Assembly: GCA_030432235.1 (NCBI GenBank)
Contig: JAUIHT010000005.1
Span: 1 to 64,000, forward strand
DNA from: Verrucomicrobiia bacterium
GTDB lineage: Bacteria; Verrucomicrobiota; Verrucomicrobiia; Opitutales; Cerasicoccaceae
Direction: 5' to 3'
Length of the DNA stretch: 64,000 nucleotides
Shown here: in pieces, positions 1 to 10,096 of the stretch
Numbering within the stretch: the stretch's first letter is position 1
Layout of the letters: every line of letters starts with the position of its first letter
Position numbers and translations under genes: made by a program
Notes under the pieces: model-generated
The model's input: the letters and a program-made list of their open reading frames with translations, nothing else
What the model was told of the DNA's origin: nothing
The model's database searches: none

Positions 1-494
1 TTATATTAAGCTGCTGCTTGTAGTTCGTTGGGTTGGCAGGTTGGTGAAGGGACAGCGCGGGTGATTGAGGCAATCAAGCTTGGGCTAGATGGGTCGAGGT
101 TCGTTAATTTCCCTTTGGGGTGAAGTCAAAAGAGCAGCGCTTGGAGATGGTGGTTGTAGCCCCGGGGGCGGCCTGCGATGATAACGCGTGCCTCCTGTTG
201 GAACAAGCAGCCGTCATCGCCGTGGCTTAACATCAGCCTGAAGCATTAGCAGAATGTCCGCTGACCAACGCATCTCGTGACTTTCATGCACAACTGCATT
301 CTGGAACACCGGACTAACAATACGAGCAGACTCATTCGCAAGTCGACCAGTCTCACTGATAGCGACTCCTAGTGCTATTTAGGGTTGACCCTAAATCAAC
401 GAAACCAGATAACCACAGCTTAGTTCAGTGTAATATCTGAATCAACAACAATAAGTTACAATCCTCCTCTCAATAAGTTTTTTTTATATATACC
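1..494. other. Intergenic region without a recognisable gene
   Basis: No convincing coding sequence was found on either strand. On the minus strand a stop-free stretch of about 53 codons lies near 234-392, but it matches nothing I recognise and could be a decayed gene end. The last 100 bases before sqdB are AT-rich and run into a T-tract, with no clear Shine-Dalgarno. A perfect 9-bp palindrome at 377-396 is listed separately. Confidence 0.5.
377..396. promoter_or_regulatory. Short perfect palindrome upstream of sqdB, possible operator
   Basis: ATTTAGGGT and ACCCTAAAT are separated by two bases, giving a 20-bp dyad about 100 bases before the sqdB start. The size and position suit a dimeric repressor site, but no regulator gene is adjacent. 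A chance palindrome cannot be excluded. Confidence 0.3.
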
Positions 495-1652
495 ATGAAA
501 GTAATTGTACTTGGCGGTGACGGCTTTTGCGGCTGGCCTACTTCATTGCATCTGTCTCAAAAAGGCCATGATGTCATTATCGTTGATAATCTGTCCCGCA
601 GGAAGATTGACGTTGAACTCGAAGTAGAAAGCTTGACCCCGATTCGTCCGATTGGGCAGCGATTAAAAGCATGGGAGGAGCTAACTGGTAAGAAAATACA
701 ATTCCACAACTTTACGGTAGGTCAGCATTACCATCGCCTTCTTACTCTTATCCAGGAAGAGAAGCCAGATGCTATCATACACTTTGCTGAACAGAGAGCT
801 GCTCCCTATTCCATGAAGTCGTCTAGCCACAAGCGCTACACGGTGAATAATAATTTGAATGCTACCAACGATGTTTTAGCGGCGATCGTGGAATCCGGGC
901 TTGATACACACCTCATTCACTTAGGAACGATGGGGGTGTATGGCTATGGAACTGCCGGCATGAAAATCCCAGAGGGCTACCTCAAGATTAAGGTCGATAC
1001 ATCAAACGGAGAGAGCAACCAAGAGATTTTGTACCCCGCAAACCCTGGTTCGATTTATCACATGACCAAGACGCAGGATCAGTTGTTCTTCTTCTACTAT
1101 AATAAGAATGACGGTACGCGCATTACCGATTTGCACCAAGGTATTGTGTGGGGTACCCAAACCGAAGAAACACAATTGGATGAGCGACTGATAAACCGAT
1201 TCGACTATGATGGCGACTATGGGACCGTTTTGAATCGATTCGTCATGCAAGCCGCGATTGGTTATCCTCTCACCGTTCATGGAACAGGAGGGCAAACTCG
1301 CGCATTCATTCATATTCAGGATACCTGCCGCTGTATCGAGCTTGCTCTCAATAACCCGCCGAAAAAGGGTGAGCGAGTCAACATCTTGAATCAGATGACT
1401 GAAACGCACCGCGTAAGAGAGCTAGCTGCAATGTTAGCCGAGATGACCGGTGCTCAAGTTACCAATTTAAAGAACCCAAGACATGAGGCTGATGAAAATG
1501 ATCTTCACGTCGCAAATGATCGTTTCCTTGGTCTTGGTTTGAGCCCGATTACGCTAAATGAGGGGCTTTTGAATGAGGTTAAGGAAATTGCCCAAAAATA
1601 TTCAGATCGCTGTGATCGGGAGAAGATACCATGTGTGTCCCTTTGGCGGTAA
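495..1652 (+). CDS. sqdB: UDP-sulfoquinovose synthase (SqdB/SQD1 family)
   Basis: This NAD-dependent extended-SDR enzyme of 385 residues makes UDP-sulfoquinovose from UDP-glucose and sulfite, the first dedicated step of sulfolipid (SQDG) synthesis. The Rossmann motif GGDGFCG lies at residues 7-13. The catalytic Thr lies in [10 protein letters not shown], and the Tyr-xxx-Lys pair in YHMTK. The phrases [13 protein letters not shown] and GIVWGTQT are characteristic of SQD1/SqdB rather than of generic epimerases. Length is normal for the family. The sugar-transferring partner (SqdX or SqdD) is not in the window and would lie to the left if clustered. The gene is visibly AT-richer than those after 2.4 kb, which suggests acquisition by transfer. 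The ATG lacks a clear ribosome binding site. Confidence 0.93.
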   Translation: MKVIVLGGDGFCGWPTSLHLSQKGHDVIIVDNLSRRKIDVELEVESLTPIRPIGQRLKAWEELTGKKIQFHNFTVGQHYHRLLTLIQEEKPDAIIHFAEQRAAPYSMKSSSHKRYTVNNNLNATNDVLAAIVESGLDTHLIHLGTMGVYGYGTAGMKIPEGYLKIKVDTSNGESNQEILYPANPGSIYHMTKTQDQLFFFYYNKNDGTRITDLHQGIVWGTQTEETQLDERLINRFDYDGDYGTVLNRFVMQAAIGYPLTVHGTGGQTRAFIHIQDTCRCIELALNNPPKKGERVNILNQMTETHRVRELAAMLAEMTGAQVTNLKNPRHEADENDLHVANDRFLGLGLSPITLNEGLLNEVKEIAQKYSDRCDREKIPCVSLWR

Positions 1653-1682
1653 CTACAGTCATTCGGTCTTGGTCTATTCTTT

Positions 1683-1702
1683 GAGAGCCATTGCCGGCTC
1701 TC
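1683..1702. other. Stem-loop downstream of sqdB
   Basis: GAGAGCC and GGCTCTC pair around a 6-base loop 30 bases after the sqdB stop. There is no T-run on either side, so it is a weak terminator candidate only. Confidence 0.25.
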
Positions 1703-1855
1703 CAAGCCTGGGTCAGTTGAAGTAGGCAATATTTCCTGGTCTTTAAAAGATGAGAGGTTCCGGTATCGGGATCACGCTCAAGCTAGCAGGCGGGGCACAC
1801 TGAGTGTGCTCCCTGCAGCGGATTCGTACATGTTTTGTATGAAGTTTTCCATTGG

Positions 1856-2272
<417 letters not shown>

Positions 2273-2357
2273 TATCTCACTATTATATTGATTATATAAT
2301 TTTATATTTTCATTCGGTGGCAAGCTAGGAATTTACATATTGCTTTAGAATTCTCCC

Positions 2358-3662
2358 TTACACCGCCGCGAGCGCCTGGTCGAGATCGGCCTTCAAGTCT
2401 TCGAAGTTCTCGATGCCGATGGAGAGGCGGACGTAGTCGTCGCTGACGCCAGAGGTGGCTTGTTCCTCGGGGGTGAGCTGGGAGTGCGTCGTGGTGGCCG
2501 GATGGATGGCCAGGCTCTTGGCGTCGCCGATGTTGGCCAAATGGCTGAAGAGCTTGAGGGAGTCGATGAACTTCGCCCCGGCCGCTTTCCCGCCCTTGAT
2601 GCCGAAGCCCATGAGCGCGCCGAAGCCGCCCGTCAGGTACTTTTCCGCTGCCGCGTGATGCGGGTGATCGGGCAGGCCGACGTAGTTGACCCATTCAACC
2701 TTCTCGTGGCCCTTGAGGTACTCGGCGACCTTGAGGGCGTTCTCACTGTGGCGCTGCATGCGGAGCTCCAGCGTCTCAATGCCGAGCATGGTGTAGAATG
2801 CGTTCTGGGGGCTCTGGCAGGCACCCATGTCGCGGAGAAGCTGCAGGCGCAGCTTCATGGCGAATGCGATGTTCACGCCGCCGAAGGGCTCGAAGTTCTG
2901 AAAGACTGGGCCGTGCTCGAGGCCGTGGTAGCTCGGGTCCGGCTCGGTGAAGCCGGGGAAGCGTCCGCTGGCGACCCAGTCGAAGTTGCCGCCGTCGACC
3001 ACCATACCGCCGATGGCCACACCGTGGCCGCCGAGGAACTTCGTGGTGCTGTGGACGACGATGTTACAGCCGTGCTCGATGGGACGGCACAGGGCAGGGG
3101 AGAGCGCAGTGTTGTCAAGGATGAGCGGGATGCCCAGCTCCTTGCCGATGGCGGCGACCTCCGCGATGGGGAAGATGGTCATGCTGGGGTTACCGAGGGT
3201 CTCACCAAAGAACGCCTTGGTGTTCGGCTTGACGGCCTTGCGGAAGTTTTCCGGGTCGGTGCCGTCGATGAAGGTGATTTCGATGCCGAGCTTGGGCAGG
3301 GTGTGGTGGAAGAGGTTGTAAGTGCCGCCATAGAGCTGCGAGACGGAGACGAAGTGGTCCCCCGCGCCGCAGATGTTGAGAATGGAATTGCTGATGGCCG
3401 CTGAACCACTGGAGAAGGCCAATCCTGCCGTGCCGCCCTCAAGCGCAGCGACGCGCTTTTCCAGCACATCGTTGGTGGGGTTCATGATCCGGGTGTAGAT
3501 CATGCCGAGCTCTTTCAGGGCAAAGAGATTGGCCGCGTGCTCGGTGTCGCGAAAGACGTAGCTGGTCGTCTGGTGTATGGGGAAGGCGCGGGAGCCAAAG
3601 CTCGCATCAGGCTCCTGGCCGGCGTGAAGAGAAAGGGTTCCGATTCCGGGGGTGTTGCTCAT
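2358..3662 (-). CDS. metY: O-acetylhomoserine sulfhydrylase (PLP-dependent)
   Basis: This is a cytoplasmic Cys/Met-metabolism PLP enzyme of 434 residues. It replaces the acetyl group of O-acetylhomoserine with sulfide to give homocysteine. The fold-type I pattern is complete. The N-terminal LHAGQEPD and QTTSYVF are typical of the MetY branch. The PLP lysine is in HSTTKFLGGHG, and the C-terminal SIGIENFEDLKADL is also canonical. Length matches MetY (about 430) rather than the shorter cystathionine gamma-synthase. It is transcribed alone, away from the secreted-protein gene at 3921. I examined its leader for known SAM riboswitch consensus and found none that I could defend. Confidence 0.93.
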   Translation of the reverse strand: MSNTPGIGTLSLHAGQEPDASFGSRAFPIHQTTSYVFRDTEHAANLFALKELGMIYTRIMNPTNDVLEKRVAALEGGTAGLAFSSGSAAISNSILNICGAGDHFVSVSQLYGGTYNLFHHTLPKLGIEITFIDGTDPENFRKAVKPNTKAFFGETLGNPSMTIFPIAEVAAIGKELGIPLILDNTALSPALCRPIEHGCNIVVHSTTKFLGGHGVAIGGMVVDGGNFDWVASGRFPGFTEPDPSYHGLEHGPVFQNFEPFGGVNIAFAMKLRLQLLRDMGACQSPQNAFYTMLGIETLELRMQRHSENALKVAEYLKGHEKVEWVNYVGLPDHPHHAAAEKYLTGGFGALMGFGIKGGKAAGAKFIDSLKLFSHLANIGDAKSLAIHPATTTHSQLTPEEQATSGVSDDYVRLSIGIENFEDLKADLDQALAAV

Positions 3663-3920
3663 GCTCTAAACAGAAGCGAGGTCGGGCCTGCGATCAACCT
3701 CGTTTTGCGTCGTCTCGTGGTTTTACCTTCTTATCCGGGGCCGTCTCATCCGTAGAATTCTGGCCGGTTCGCGGGGCTTTTTGACCATGCGTTTTAAACG
3801 GATGCGCGAGCCCGGGCCTTTTTGCTCTAACGTAAAGAGTTGACCAAGAGGGGCTTTATGTTCATTTCTTAAATCTTCATTAAGACGTGCTTATGTAGGC
3901 ACGTGGAACCCAACCAAACT

Positions 3921-5249
3921 ATGAGTATACGTTCATTACCCAAGCTCGCGCTTCTCGGCGCTATCGTAATGTCAATGGCCCTGCCTGTGTCCACCTACGC
4001 GGCCTGGACCGAGGTCTCAATCCCCGGCGAAACCCAGCGCCCACAGGATATCATCTACTTTAACAGTCTCTTTGTGGCCGTTGGCTACGATGCCGAGATC
4101 ATCACGTCGCCCGATGGCGCCAACTGGACTTTGCGGTCGCTCCTGGTGAACCCGGTCGACCCGGAAAACCCCGAGTACCTGGCCGCCTTCCGTGCCGTGG
4201 CTTCCGATGGCAGCAAGCTCGTTGCGGTAGGTGACAACGGCCTCGTCGCCAGTTCAACCGATGGCACGACCTGGACAGTGACCCAGGAGCCCGTCGAAGG
4301 CGCCAATGGCTACGCGGATATCGCCTACGGCAATGGCGTCTTTGTCGTCACCAATTTCACCTCTTCGGTTCTGGTTTCCACGGATGGCGTGGAGTGGGTC
4401 GAGCACTCGGTTACCAATGACGGGACCGTGCGCAATATAGCTTTCCTGGAGGAAGAATTCGTCGCGATTCCCAGCTCAGGCGATACCGCTTATCTTTCCG
4501 AGAACGGCACCAGCTGGAATGGCATCACCTCAAACCTGTCGGGCTTTTATTTCATCGAAGCTTTCGCGTTTACCTTTGACGCTCTTTACGCCGGTGGTCG
4601 CGATCCCAGCGGTCCGGCGATTTCCTACGCTACCGATGAGAGCGGGTTTACCAGCGCCAACCTGGACAATCTCCCGGCCTCGGATGCCTTCATCTCCGGT
4701 TTTGCTTCGGACGGAAGCGTAGTGGCCGCCGTTGGTGGTCAGTATAGTGTGGCCACCTACCTCTATGTATCCAGTGACGGAACCAACTTTGGTCTGCAGG
4801 AGCCGGACTTTAGCAGTAGCTCCAACGGCATCATCTACGCGAACGGCCTTTGGGTTATTATCGGCGAGGGCTTTGCGGCCTACACCGACAGTCTCTCTGG
4901 TGGCGGCAGCACGCCTTATCTGGTGGACGGCGCTACCGACCTCGGCGGCGGCTGGTATGACACCTGGCTGGGCGATCTGAACATCAACAGTTGGCCCTGG
5001 GTCTACGCGGGCGTGGGCTGGTTCTACGCGGGTAATGCGGGCAACAGCAATGCCAGCAGCTGGTTCTTCTTTACCAATGCCCAACTGAACTGCTGGGTTT
5101 GGGCCTCCGAAAACAGCGCACAGTGGGTTTACTGCCAGCCGACTGGTCAGCCTTTGGGCTGGTGGTTTGTTGACGGAGACAGCGTCGAGGGCTTCACCTA
5201 TCTGTTCGGCCCCGATGGCGCCGTCATCGGCATCCAGGACGAATTCTAA
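3921..5249 (+). CDS. Secreted beta-propeller-like protein with Trp-rich C-terminal module (copy 1)
   Basis: The protein is exported: the ATG at 3921 begins a clean Sec signal peptide ending at TYAAW, so the in-frame GTG at 3903 is less likely. Residues of about 25-310 contain repeated blades of the form YFNSLFVAVGYDAEIITSPDG, in which a hydrophobic strand, a Gly, then SxDGxxW recur. This resembles sialidase or Ycf48-type propellers. After a Gly/Ser linker (about residue 325), a module of about 110 residues is packed with Trp, Tyr and Phe: SWPWVYAGVGWFY, then SWFFF, CWVWAS and WVYCQPTGQ. No enzymatic residues are evident. A near-identical module ends the next gene. A strong terminator follows. 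Likely surface or periplasmic binding; the function is unknown. Confidence 0.8.
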   Translation: MSIRSLPKLALLGAIVMSMALPVSTYAAWTEVSIPGETQRPQDIIYFNSLFVAVGYDAEIITSPDGANWTLRSLLVNPVDPENPEYLAAFRAVASDGSKLVAVGDNGLVASSTDGTTWTVTQEPVEGANGYADIAYGNGVFVVTNFTSSVLVSTDGVEWVEHSVTNDGTVRNIAFLEEEFVAIPSSGDTAYLSENGTSWNGITSNLSGFYFIEAFAFTFDALYAGGRDPSGPAISYATDESGFTSANLDNLPASDAFISGFASDGSVVAAVGGQYSVATYLYVSSDGTNFGLQEPDFSSSSNGIIYANGLWVIIGEGFAAYTDSLSGGGSTPYLVDGATDLGGGWYDTWLGDLNINSWPWVYAGVGWFYAGNAGNSNASSWFFFTNAQLNCWVWASENSAQWVYCQPTGQPLGWWFVDGDSVEGFTYLFGPDGAVIGIQDEF

Positions 5250-5274
5250 GTCGACCAATCCTTTCTGGAACAAG

Positions 5275-5309
5275 GCGCGCCCGGGGATTCCCGGGCGCGC
5301 GCTTTTTTC
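5275..5309 (+). terminator. Rho-independent terminator after secreted propeller copy 1
   Basis: A perfect 11-bp GC stem (GCGCGCCCGGG with CCCGGGCGCGC) and a 4-base loop are followed by TTTTTT, 26 bases after the stop codon. Confidence 0.92.
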
Positions 5310-5409
5310 AGCAAGTGAAAGAGGAGGCTAAGACATTAGCATATTTTTTCCCGAACTCTTTCATCCATTTCCTAAAGCTTAAGTATTTATGTTAACAATG
5401 ATCCACCGT

Positions 5410-6723
5410 ATGAAAATTAGCTCACTGATTATAATCGCCATGCTTGGGCTGGCCCTGAACGCCTCCGCCGCCTGGACTCAAGTCGCCCTGAATGGCGAGA
5501 CGAACCGGCCCCAAGACGTAACGTATTATAATGATCTCTATATCGCCGCTGGTTATGATGGCGAAATATTTACCTCCCCCGATGGGGCGGTCTGGACGGC
5601 TCAATCTCTCCCGGTAAACGAGGTGGACGGCTTTGTGCCTGGATTCCGCGGCATTGTCGCCAGTGACGATTTCGTTGTCGCCGTAGGAGACAATGGCCTG
5701 ATTGCTCGTTCGGCCAACGGCGTGGACTGGACCATTATCCAGCAGCCCGAGCTGAGCCTGCCCGGCTATCAATCGATAGCATACAACGGCACCGTTTTCG
5801 TAGCGGTTACCTATGGCAACGAGGCTTTCAGATCAAACACAGGGGCCAGCTGGACTGCGGAAACGGTCACCGAAGATGCGGTGTTTCTTGCCGGTATCGC
5901 ATACACCGGTAGCGCCTTTATCGCCATTCCCCAAAGCGGTAGCACTGCCTACAGCTCAGCGGATGGCAGTGAGTGGTCCTCCTTTGGCTCGAGCCTTTGG
6001 GCTTTTTCTTATATTACGAACGCACGCTTCGCAGGGGGCATGGTTTATGCCACGGGCGGTATCATTCAGGGCACGGATACGTCTCCGGCTCTGGCTTCGT
6101 CTGATGGCGCCTCTGTATTCTCCTATATAAACCTTTCCGAGGGAGAATTGTCCGGCCCCCTGATGGATATTGCCGAAGGCCCAGGAGGTGAAGTGGTTGC
6201 TGCCGGCGGTATATACCAAGAATCCACCACGCTGTTTACTTCAACCGATGGGGTGGGCTTTGCACAGGTCAACACCGACCTGACATCTTCTCCCAATGCC
6301 ATCGTATACGCAAACGGCCTCTGGGTTATCGTGGGTGAAGGTTATGCGGCCTATACCGACAGTCTCTCTGGCGGTGGCGGCAGCACGCCTTATCTCGTTG
6401 ACGGCGCCATCGACCTCGGCAACGGCTGGTATGACACCTGGTTGGGTGACCTGAACATCAACAGTTGGCCCTGGGTTTACGCGGGCGTTGGCTGGTTCTA
6501 CGCGGGTAATGCAGGCAACAGCAATGCCAGCAGCTGGTTCTTCTTTACCAATGCCCAGCTGAACTGCTGGGTCTGGGCCTCCGAAAACAGCGCACAGTGG
6601 GTTTACTGCCAGCCGACTGGTCAGCCTTTGGGCTGGTGGTTTGTTGACAGTGACAGCGTCGAGGGCTTCACCTATCTATTCGGCCCCGGTGGGGCCGTCA
6701 TCGGCATCGAGGACGAGTTTTAA
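5410..6723 (+). CDS. Secreted beta-propeller-like protein with Trp-rich C-terminal module (copy 2)
   Basis: This is a tandem paralogue of the preceding gene. The signal peptide starts at the ATG at 5410 (MKISSLIIIAMLGLALN, cleavage near ASA-AW); ATGs at 5389 and 5398 are also in frame. The propeller-like region is clearly homologous but diverged (AAWTQVALNGETNRPQD versus AAWTEVSIPGETQRPQD). The last 110 residues, and their DNA, are almost identical to copy 1. The contrast suggests gene conversion or strong constraint on the C-terminal module. It is a separate transcription unit with its own terminator. Function is unknown. Confidence 0.8.
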   Translation: MKISSLIIIAMLGLALNASAAWTQVALNGETNRPQDVTYYNDLYIAAGYDGEIFTSPDGAVWTAQSLPVNEVDGFVPGFRGIVASDDFVVAVGDNGLIARSANGVDWTIIQQPELSLPGYQSIAYNGTVFVAVTYGNEAFRSNTGASWTAETVTEDAVFLAGIAYTGSAFIAIPQSGSTAYSSADGSEWSSFGSSLWAFSYITNARFAGGMVYATGGIIQGTDTSPALASSDGASVFSYINLSEGELSGPLMDIAEGPGGEVVAAGGIYQESTTLFTSTDGVGFAQVNTDLTSSPNAIVYANGLWVIVGEGYAAYTDSLSGGGGSTPYLVDGAIDLGNGWYDTWLGDLNINSWPWVYAGVGWFYAGNAGNSNASSWFFFTNAQLNCWVWASENSAQWVYCQPTGQPLGWWFVDSDSVEGFTYLFGPGGAVIGIEDEF

Positions 6724-6747
6724 GCTGACCAATCCTTTCCAGAACAA

Positions 6748-6778
6748 AGCGCGCCGAGGTTTTCCCGGCGCGCTTTTT
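6748..6778 (+). terminator. Rho-independent terminator after secreted propeller copy 2
   Basis: The 9-bp stem AGCGCGCCG with CGGCGCGCT is followed by TTTTT, 25 bases after the stop. It is related in sequence to the terminator of copy 1, as expected for a duplicated gene. Confidence 0.9.
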
Positions 6779-6818
6779 GTTACAGTCGATTAACGGCTGG
6801 TCCGCATCTTGGGCGGGC

Positions 6819-7889
6819 TCAGACGAGGCACCCGGCTTTGTGCGCGGTTTCGTACAGGGCGAGAATGTTCGCCGTCGGGACATCCGTCTGCAGCACGTGG
6901 CTGGGGCAGACGATGTAGCCCTCAGGCCCCATGATCTGTATCATCTCCTCCACGTTTTGGGCCACCTGATCGGGGGTTCCTGTAGGCAGGAGGAACTGCG
7001 TGTCGATGCCGCCGTGCAGGCAGAGCCGGTCACCGAACTGCGCTTTGAGATTCCGGGGGTCCATGCCGGTAGCGGTTACCTGTAAGGGGTCGAGCAGGTC
7101 GATACCCAGGGCGATGAGCCGCTCAATCAACGGCGCCACCGCACCGCAGGAGTGGAACATGATTTTGACGTCATGCGAGTGCGCCATATCGATGATCTTC
7201 TTCAGGCGCAGTGCGAAATAGCGGTCGAACTGCACCGGATTGATCATCAAACGGTCCTGCATAGCCAGGTCATCGGCGATACGCAGGATGTCGATCTTTC
7301 CCTCCGCACAGGTCAGCATGCGGTCGTAGTAGGCGACGTAGAAATCCGTGAAGCGGTCCAGCAGGTAGTCCGCCATCTCCTCGTCGTCGAGAAGGTCCAT
7401 GAGCAGGTTATCCAAACTGCGCAGGAAGGACGGATGTTGCCAGATGCTCGCGCCGCTGGCCATGACGGCATAGTCCGACCACGCATCGAGGCGCGCACTG
7501 AAGTCACTGAAGTCAAACCAGTCCACCGAGGGCCAACGATGCTGCTCCAGCTCATCCACCGTCGTGCAATCGGCGAGGACAAACTCGCAGTAGCTGTCTT
7601 CCGGGCCGGTCGCGGTCTCCATAAGCTTGGTGCGCATACCCCAAAAGTTTTCCCGGACGCCATCCGCGCGCTCCGTGCTTTTCGGGATGGGCCCGCAGTA
7701 AACCGGGTCCACGACTCCGCGAAGGTCGACCATGTCGGAGTGGAAATACTCCAGCAACTCCTTGTGCTCGCGGACCCCTAACTCCTGCTTCAGCCGCTCC
7801 AGCACGAAAGCGTTGGCGGAAAAGTCCACCGGAATCCGGTCCGGGGTTTCACGGGCGATGGCGCAGAGGACACGTTCTTTGGAGTTCAT
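6819..7889 (-). CDS. Uroporphyrinogen decarboxylase (URO-D) family protein
   Basis: The protein has 356 residues with the family opening MNSKERVLCAIARETPDRIPV and a TIM-barrel-like sequence throughout. Features include GASIWQHPSFLR, a central DDLAMQDRLMINP, MFHSCGAVAPLIERL and LHGGIDTQFLLPTG, ending in a conserved segment with NILALYETA. HSCG and the Gly-rich LHGGID segment are typical of the methyltransferase-like branch of the family (MtaA/CmuA-related) rather than of HemE, whose N-terminal signature is absent. The substrate cannot be read from the sequence. It stands alone, with no corrinoid protein nearby. Confidence 0.8.
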   Translation of the reverse strand: MNSKERVLCAIARETPDRIPVDFSANAFVLERLKQELGVREHKELLEYFHSDMVDLRGVVDPVYCGPIPKSTERADGVRENFWGMRTKLMETATGPEDSYCEFVLADCTTVDELEQHRWPSVDWFDFSDFSARLDAWSDYAVMASGASIWQHPSFLRSLDNLLMDLLDDEEMADYLLDRFTDFYVAYYDRMLTCAEGKIDILRIADDLAMQDRLMINPVQFDRYFALRLKKIIDMAHSHDVKIMFHSCGAVAPLIERLIALGIDLLDPLQVTATGMDPRNLKAQFGDRLCLHGGIDTQFLLPTGTPDQVAQNVEEMIQIMGPEGYIVCPSHVLQTDVPTANILALYETAHKAGCLV

Positions 7890-8001
7890 GGGGCAATTAA
7901 TATATTACGTGGTATAATAACAACGACTCCAGAATACCGCAAGTGATTTTACCCCACTGGGAAAGCGTCAGCGGATCATATTAAGACATGTAATCAACAG
8001 C

Positions 8002-8026
8002 GCTCGCAGAACTTATGTCTGCGAGC
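8002..8026 (-). other. Stem-loop downstream of htpG
   Basis: GCTCGCAGA and TCTGCGAGC form a perfect 9-bp stem with a 7-base loop, 38 bases past the htpG stop. It lacks a U-run in the htpG direction, so termination is only possible, not established. Confidence 0.4.
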
Positions 8027-8063
8027 TTTGTCCAGTGCGGCCACGTACCGCGGGTTCAAGGCC

Positions 8064-9932
8064 TTACGCCTTCGTCACCTTCTCCAGCAGATCGTTGAGG
8101 CGGTTGACCATGCCGCGGGGCTCGTCGAGCAGGCCGGCGGCGAGGAGGGCGTTGTCGAGGAGCTGCTCGGCGACGAGACCGGCGACGTCCGCGTTGACGT
8201 CCTTCATCGCGGCGAGGTTCTTGATCAGCCCGTGGCGCGGGTTGATCTGCAGGTTGACCACGGCGGGCATCTCCTGCGGCTCTTGACCACTCTGGGCGGA
8301 CATCGCGGCCATCATGCGGCGCATGTGGGGCGTCATCATCTTGTCGGCGTTGAGCGCGACGACGGGGCTGCCCACGAGGCGCTTGCCCGCAGAGACTTCC
8401 TTCACTTTGTCACCCAAAGTCGTTTTCAAAAACTCGCAGAGGCCCTTGGTCGTTTCCTCGTCGAGGGGCTCGCCTTCGGCCTGGGTGTCGGGCTCGGGTA
8501 GCTCGAGGTCGTCCTGGTCGGCACTGACGAGCTGCTTCTCATGATACTGGCCGAGGTTGTTGAGGACAAAGTCGTCGATGGGCTCGCAGCAGAAAATCAC
8601 CTCGAGGCCGCGGGCCTTGAAGGCCTCCAGGTAGGGGCCGCTCTCGATGGCCTTGCGGTTGGGGCCGCTGATGAAGTAGATGTCCTTCTGGCCGTCCTTC
8701 ATGCGGTCGATGTAGCCCTGCAGGCCGGTGGTCTTGCCCGCCTCGGTCATGGACGACTCATAGCGGAGCAGGTTCGCCAAGCCCTCGCGATGAGCGAAGT
8801 CCGACGCGACACCTTCCTTGAGGAAACCGCCGAGTGTCTTCCAAATCTTGCCGTACTTTTCCTCGTCCTTCTTGGCGATGTCGGCGAGGTGCTTGATGAG
8901 GCGCTTGGTCAGCACCTGGCTGATCTTGGCGACGAGGGCGCTGTCCTGCATGGACTCGCGGGAGATATTTAATGGCAAATCCGCGCTGTCGACCACGCCC
9001 TTGAGGAAGCGCAACCACTCAGGGAAAAGCTTTTTCGGTTCCGGGTCGATGAGGACTTTACGACAATGTAATGCCACGCCGCATTCGATGCGGCCGAAGC
9101 CGGGGATCTCGGGGTTGTGGCCGGGCAGGTAGAGCAGGGCGTTGATGGCCAGCGGGGCGTCGGCGGAGAAATGCAGCCAGTCCAGCGGCTCGTCGGCGCT
9201 TTTGGCCACGAACTTGTAAAAGTCCTTGTACTCCTCCTCGGTGACCTCGTTCTTGGGTTTCAGCCAGATGGCCTGCGTGGTGTTGACGCGCGTGCCGTTG
9301 AGGTTGACCGGGAACTCCACGAAGCTGGAGTAGCGCTCGATGATGCCCTTGATGCGGCTCTCCTGCGCGAACTCCTTGTGCTCCTCCTTGAGCTTGATGA
9401 CAATCTTCGTGCCGCGGCGCTGGCCCTCGCTGGGCTCGATGACGTACTCGCCGGAGCCGTCGCAGGCCCACTTGAAGCCTTCGCCGCCGGGGTGCCAGGT
9501 GTGGGTGAAGACTTCCACGCTGTCAGCCACCATGAAGACCGAGTAGAAGCCCACGCCGAACTGCCCGATGAGGTTGTCGTTCATGCCGCCTTGCTCCTTG
9601 ATGGCGCTCAGGAAGGCCTTCGAGCCAGAGTGGGCGATGGTGCCGAGGTTCTCGACCAGCTCGTCGCGGGTCATGCCGATGCCGAAGTCCTGAATGGTCA
9701 AGGTGCCCGCGGTGTCGTCCGTGGTGACGTTGATTTCCAGCGGCAGGTTGTCATCGGCGATTTCCTTCTCGGTCAACTGCGTATGGCGCAGCTTCTCCAG
9801 CGCGTCGGAGGCGTTGCTGATGAGCTCGCGGACGAAGATCTCCTTGTCCGTGTAGAGCGAGTTGACGACGATATCGAGGACCTGCTTGACCTCGGCCTGG
9901 AAGGCATGCTTTTCGGGGGCTTGCGTGGACAT
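8064..9932 (-). CDS. htpG: Molecular chaperone HtpG (Hsp90)
   Basis: This is a cytosolic ATP-dependent dimeric chaperone of 622 residues, normal for bacterial Hsp90. The GHKL ATPase domain comes first, with the motifs FVRELISNASDALEKLR, IQDFGIGMTRDELV and GQFGVGFYSVFMV. The middle domain contains FISRES-type NISRESMQDS. The C-terminal dimerisation domain ends near VVNLQINPRHGLI. All ATP-binding motifs look intact. It is monocistronic, with an ATG start at 9932. Confidence 0.97.
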   Translation of the reverse strand: MSTQAPEKHAFQAEVKQVLDIVVNSLYTDKEIFVRELISNASDALEKLRHTQLTEKEIADDNLPLEINVTTDDTAGTLTIQDFGIGMTRDELVENLGTIAHSGSKAFLSAIKEQGGMNDNLIGQFGVGFYSVFMVADSVEVFTHTWHPGGEGFKWACDGSGEYVIEPSEGQRRGTKIVIKLKEEHKEFAQESRIKGIIERYSSFVEFPVNLNGTRVNTTQAIWLKPKNEVTEEEYKDFYKFVAKSADEPLDWLHFSADAPLAINALLYLPGHNPEIPGFGRIECGVALHCRKVLIDPEPKKLFPEWLRFLKGVVDSADLPLNISRESMQDSALVAKISQVLTKRLIKHLADIAKKDEEKYGKIWKTLGGFLKEGVASDFAHREGLANLLRYESSMTEAGKTTGLQGYIDRMKDGQKDIYFISGPNRKAIESGPYLEAFKARGLEVIFCCEPIDDFVLNNLGQYHEKQLVSADQDDLELPEPDTQAEGEPLDEETTKGLCEFLKTTLGDKVKEVSAGKRLVGSPVVALNADKMMTPHMRRMMAAMSAQSGQEPQEMPAVVNLQINPRHGLIKNLAAMKDVNADVAGLVAEQLLDNALLAAGLLDEPRGMVNRLNDLLEKVTKA

Positions 9933-10096
9933 GGGCGTTTATTTCAGATTTTAGATGTAAGATTTCAGATTGAAGAAGGAAGATTGGGTGCCGAACGCGT
10001 CAGCATTTGATCCAGCCGGGCAGACGAAGTCCCGTCCGGCTAAACGACCATTGCAAAACAACCCGGCGGGCAAGGGCAAGTAAAAGGGCACAGGGG

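Noticed and set aside
3663-3900. Possible SAM-responsive riboswitch upstream of metY
   Set aside because: No SAM-I, SAM-II or SAH consensus core could be matched; only a short CGAGGT/ACCTCG pairing is visible.
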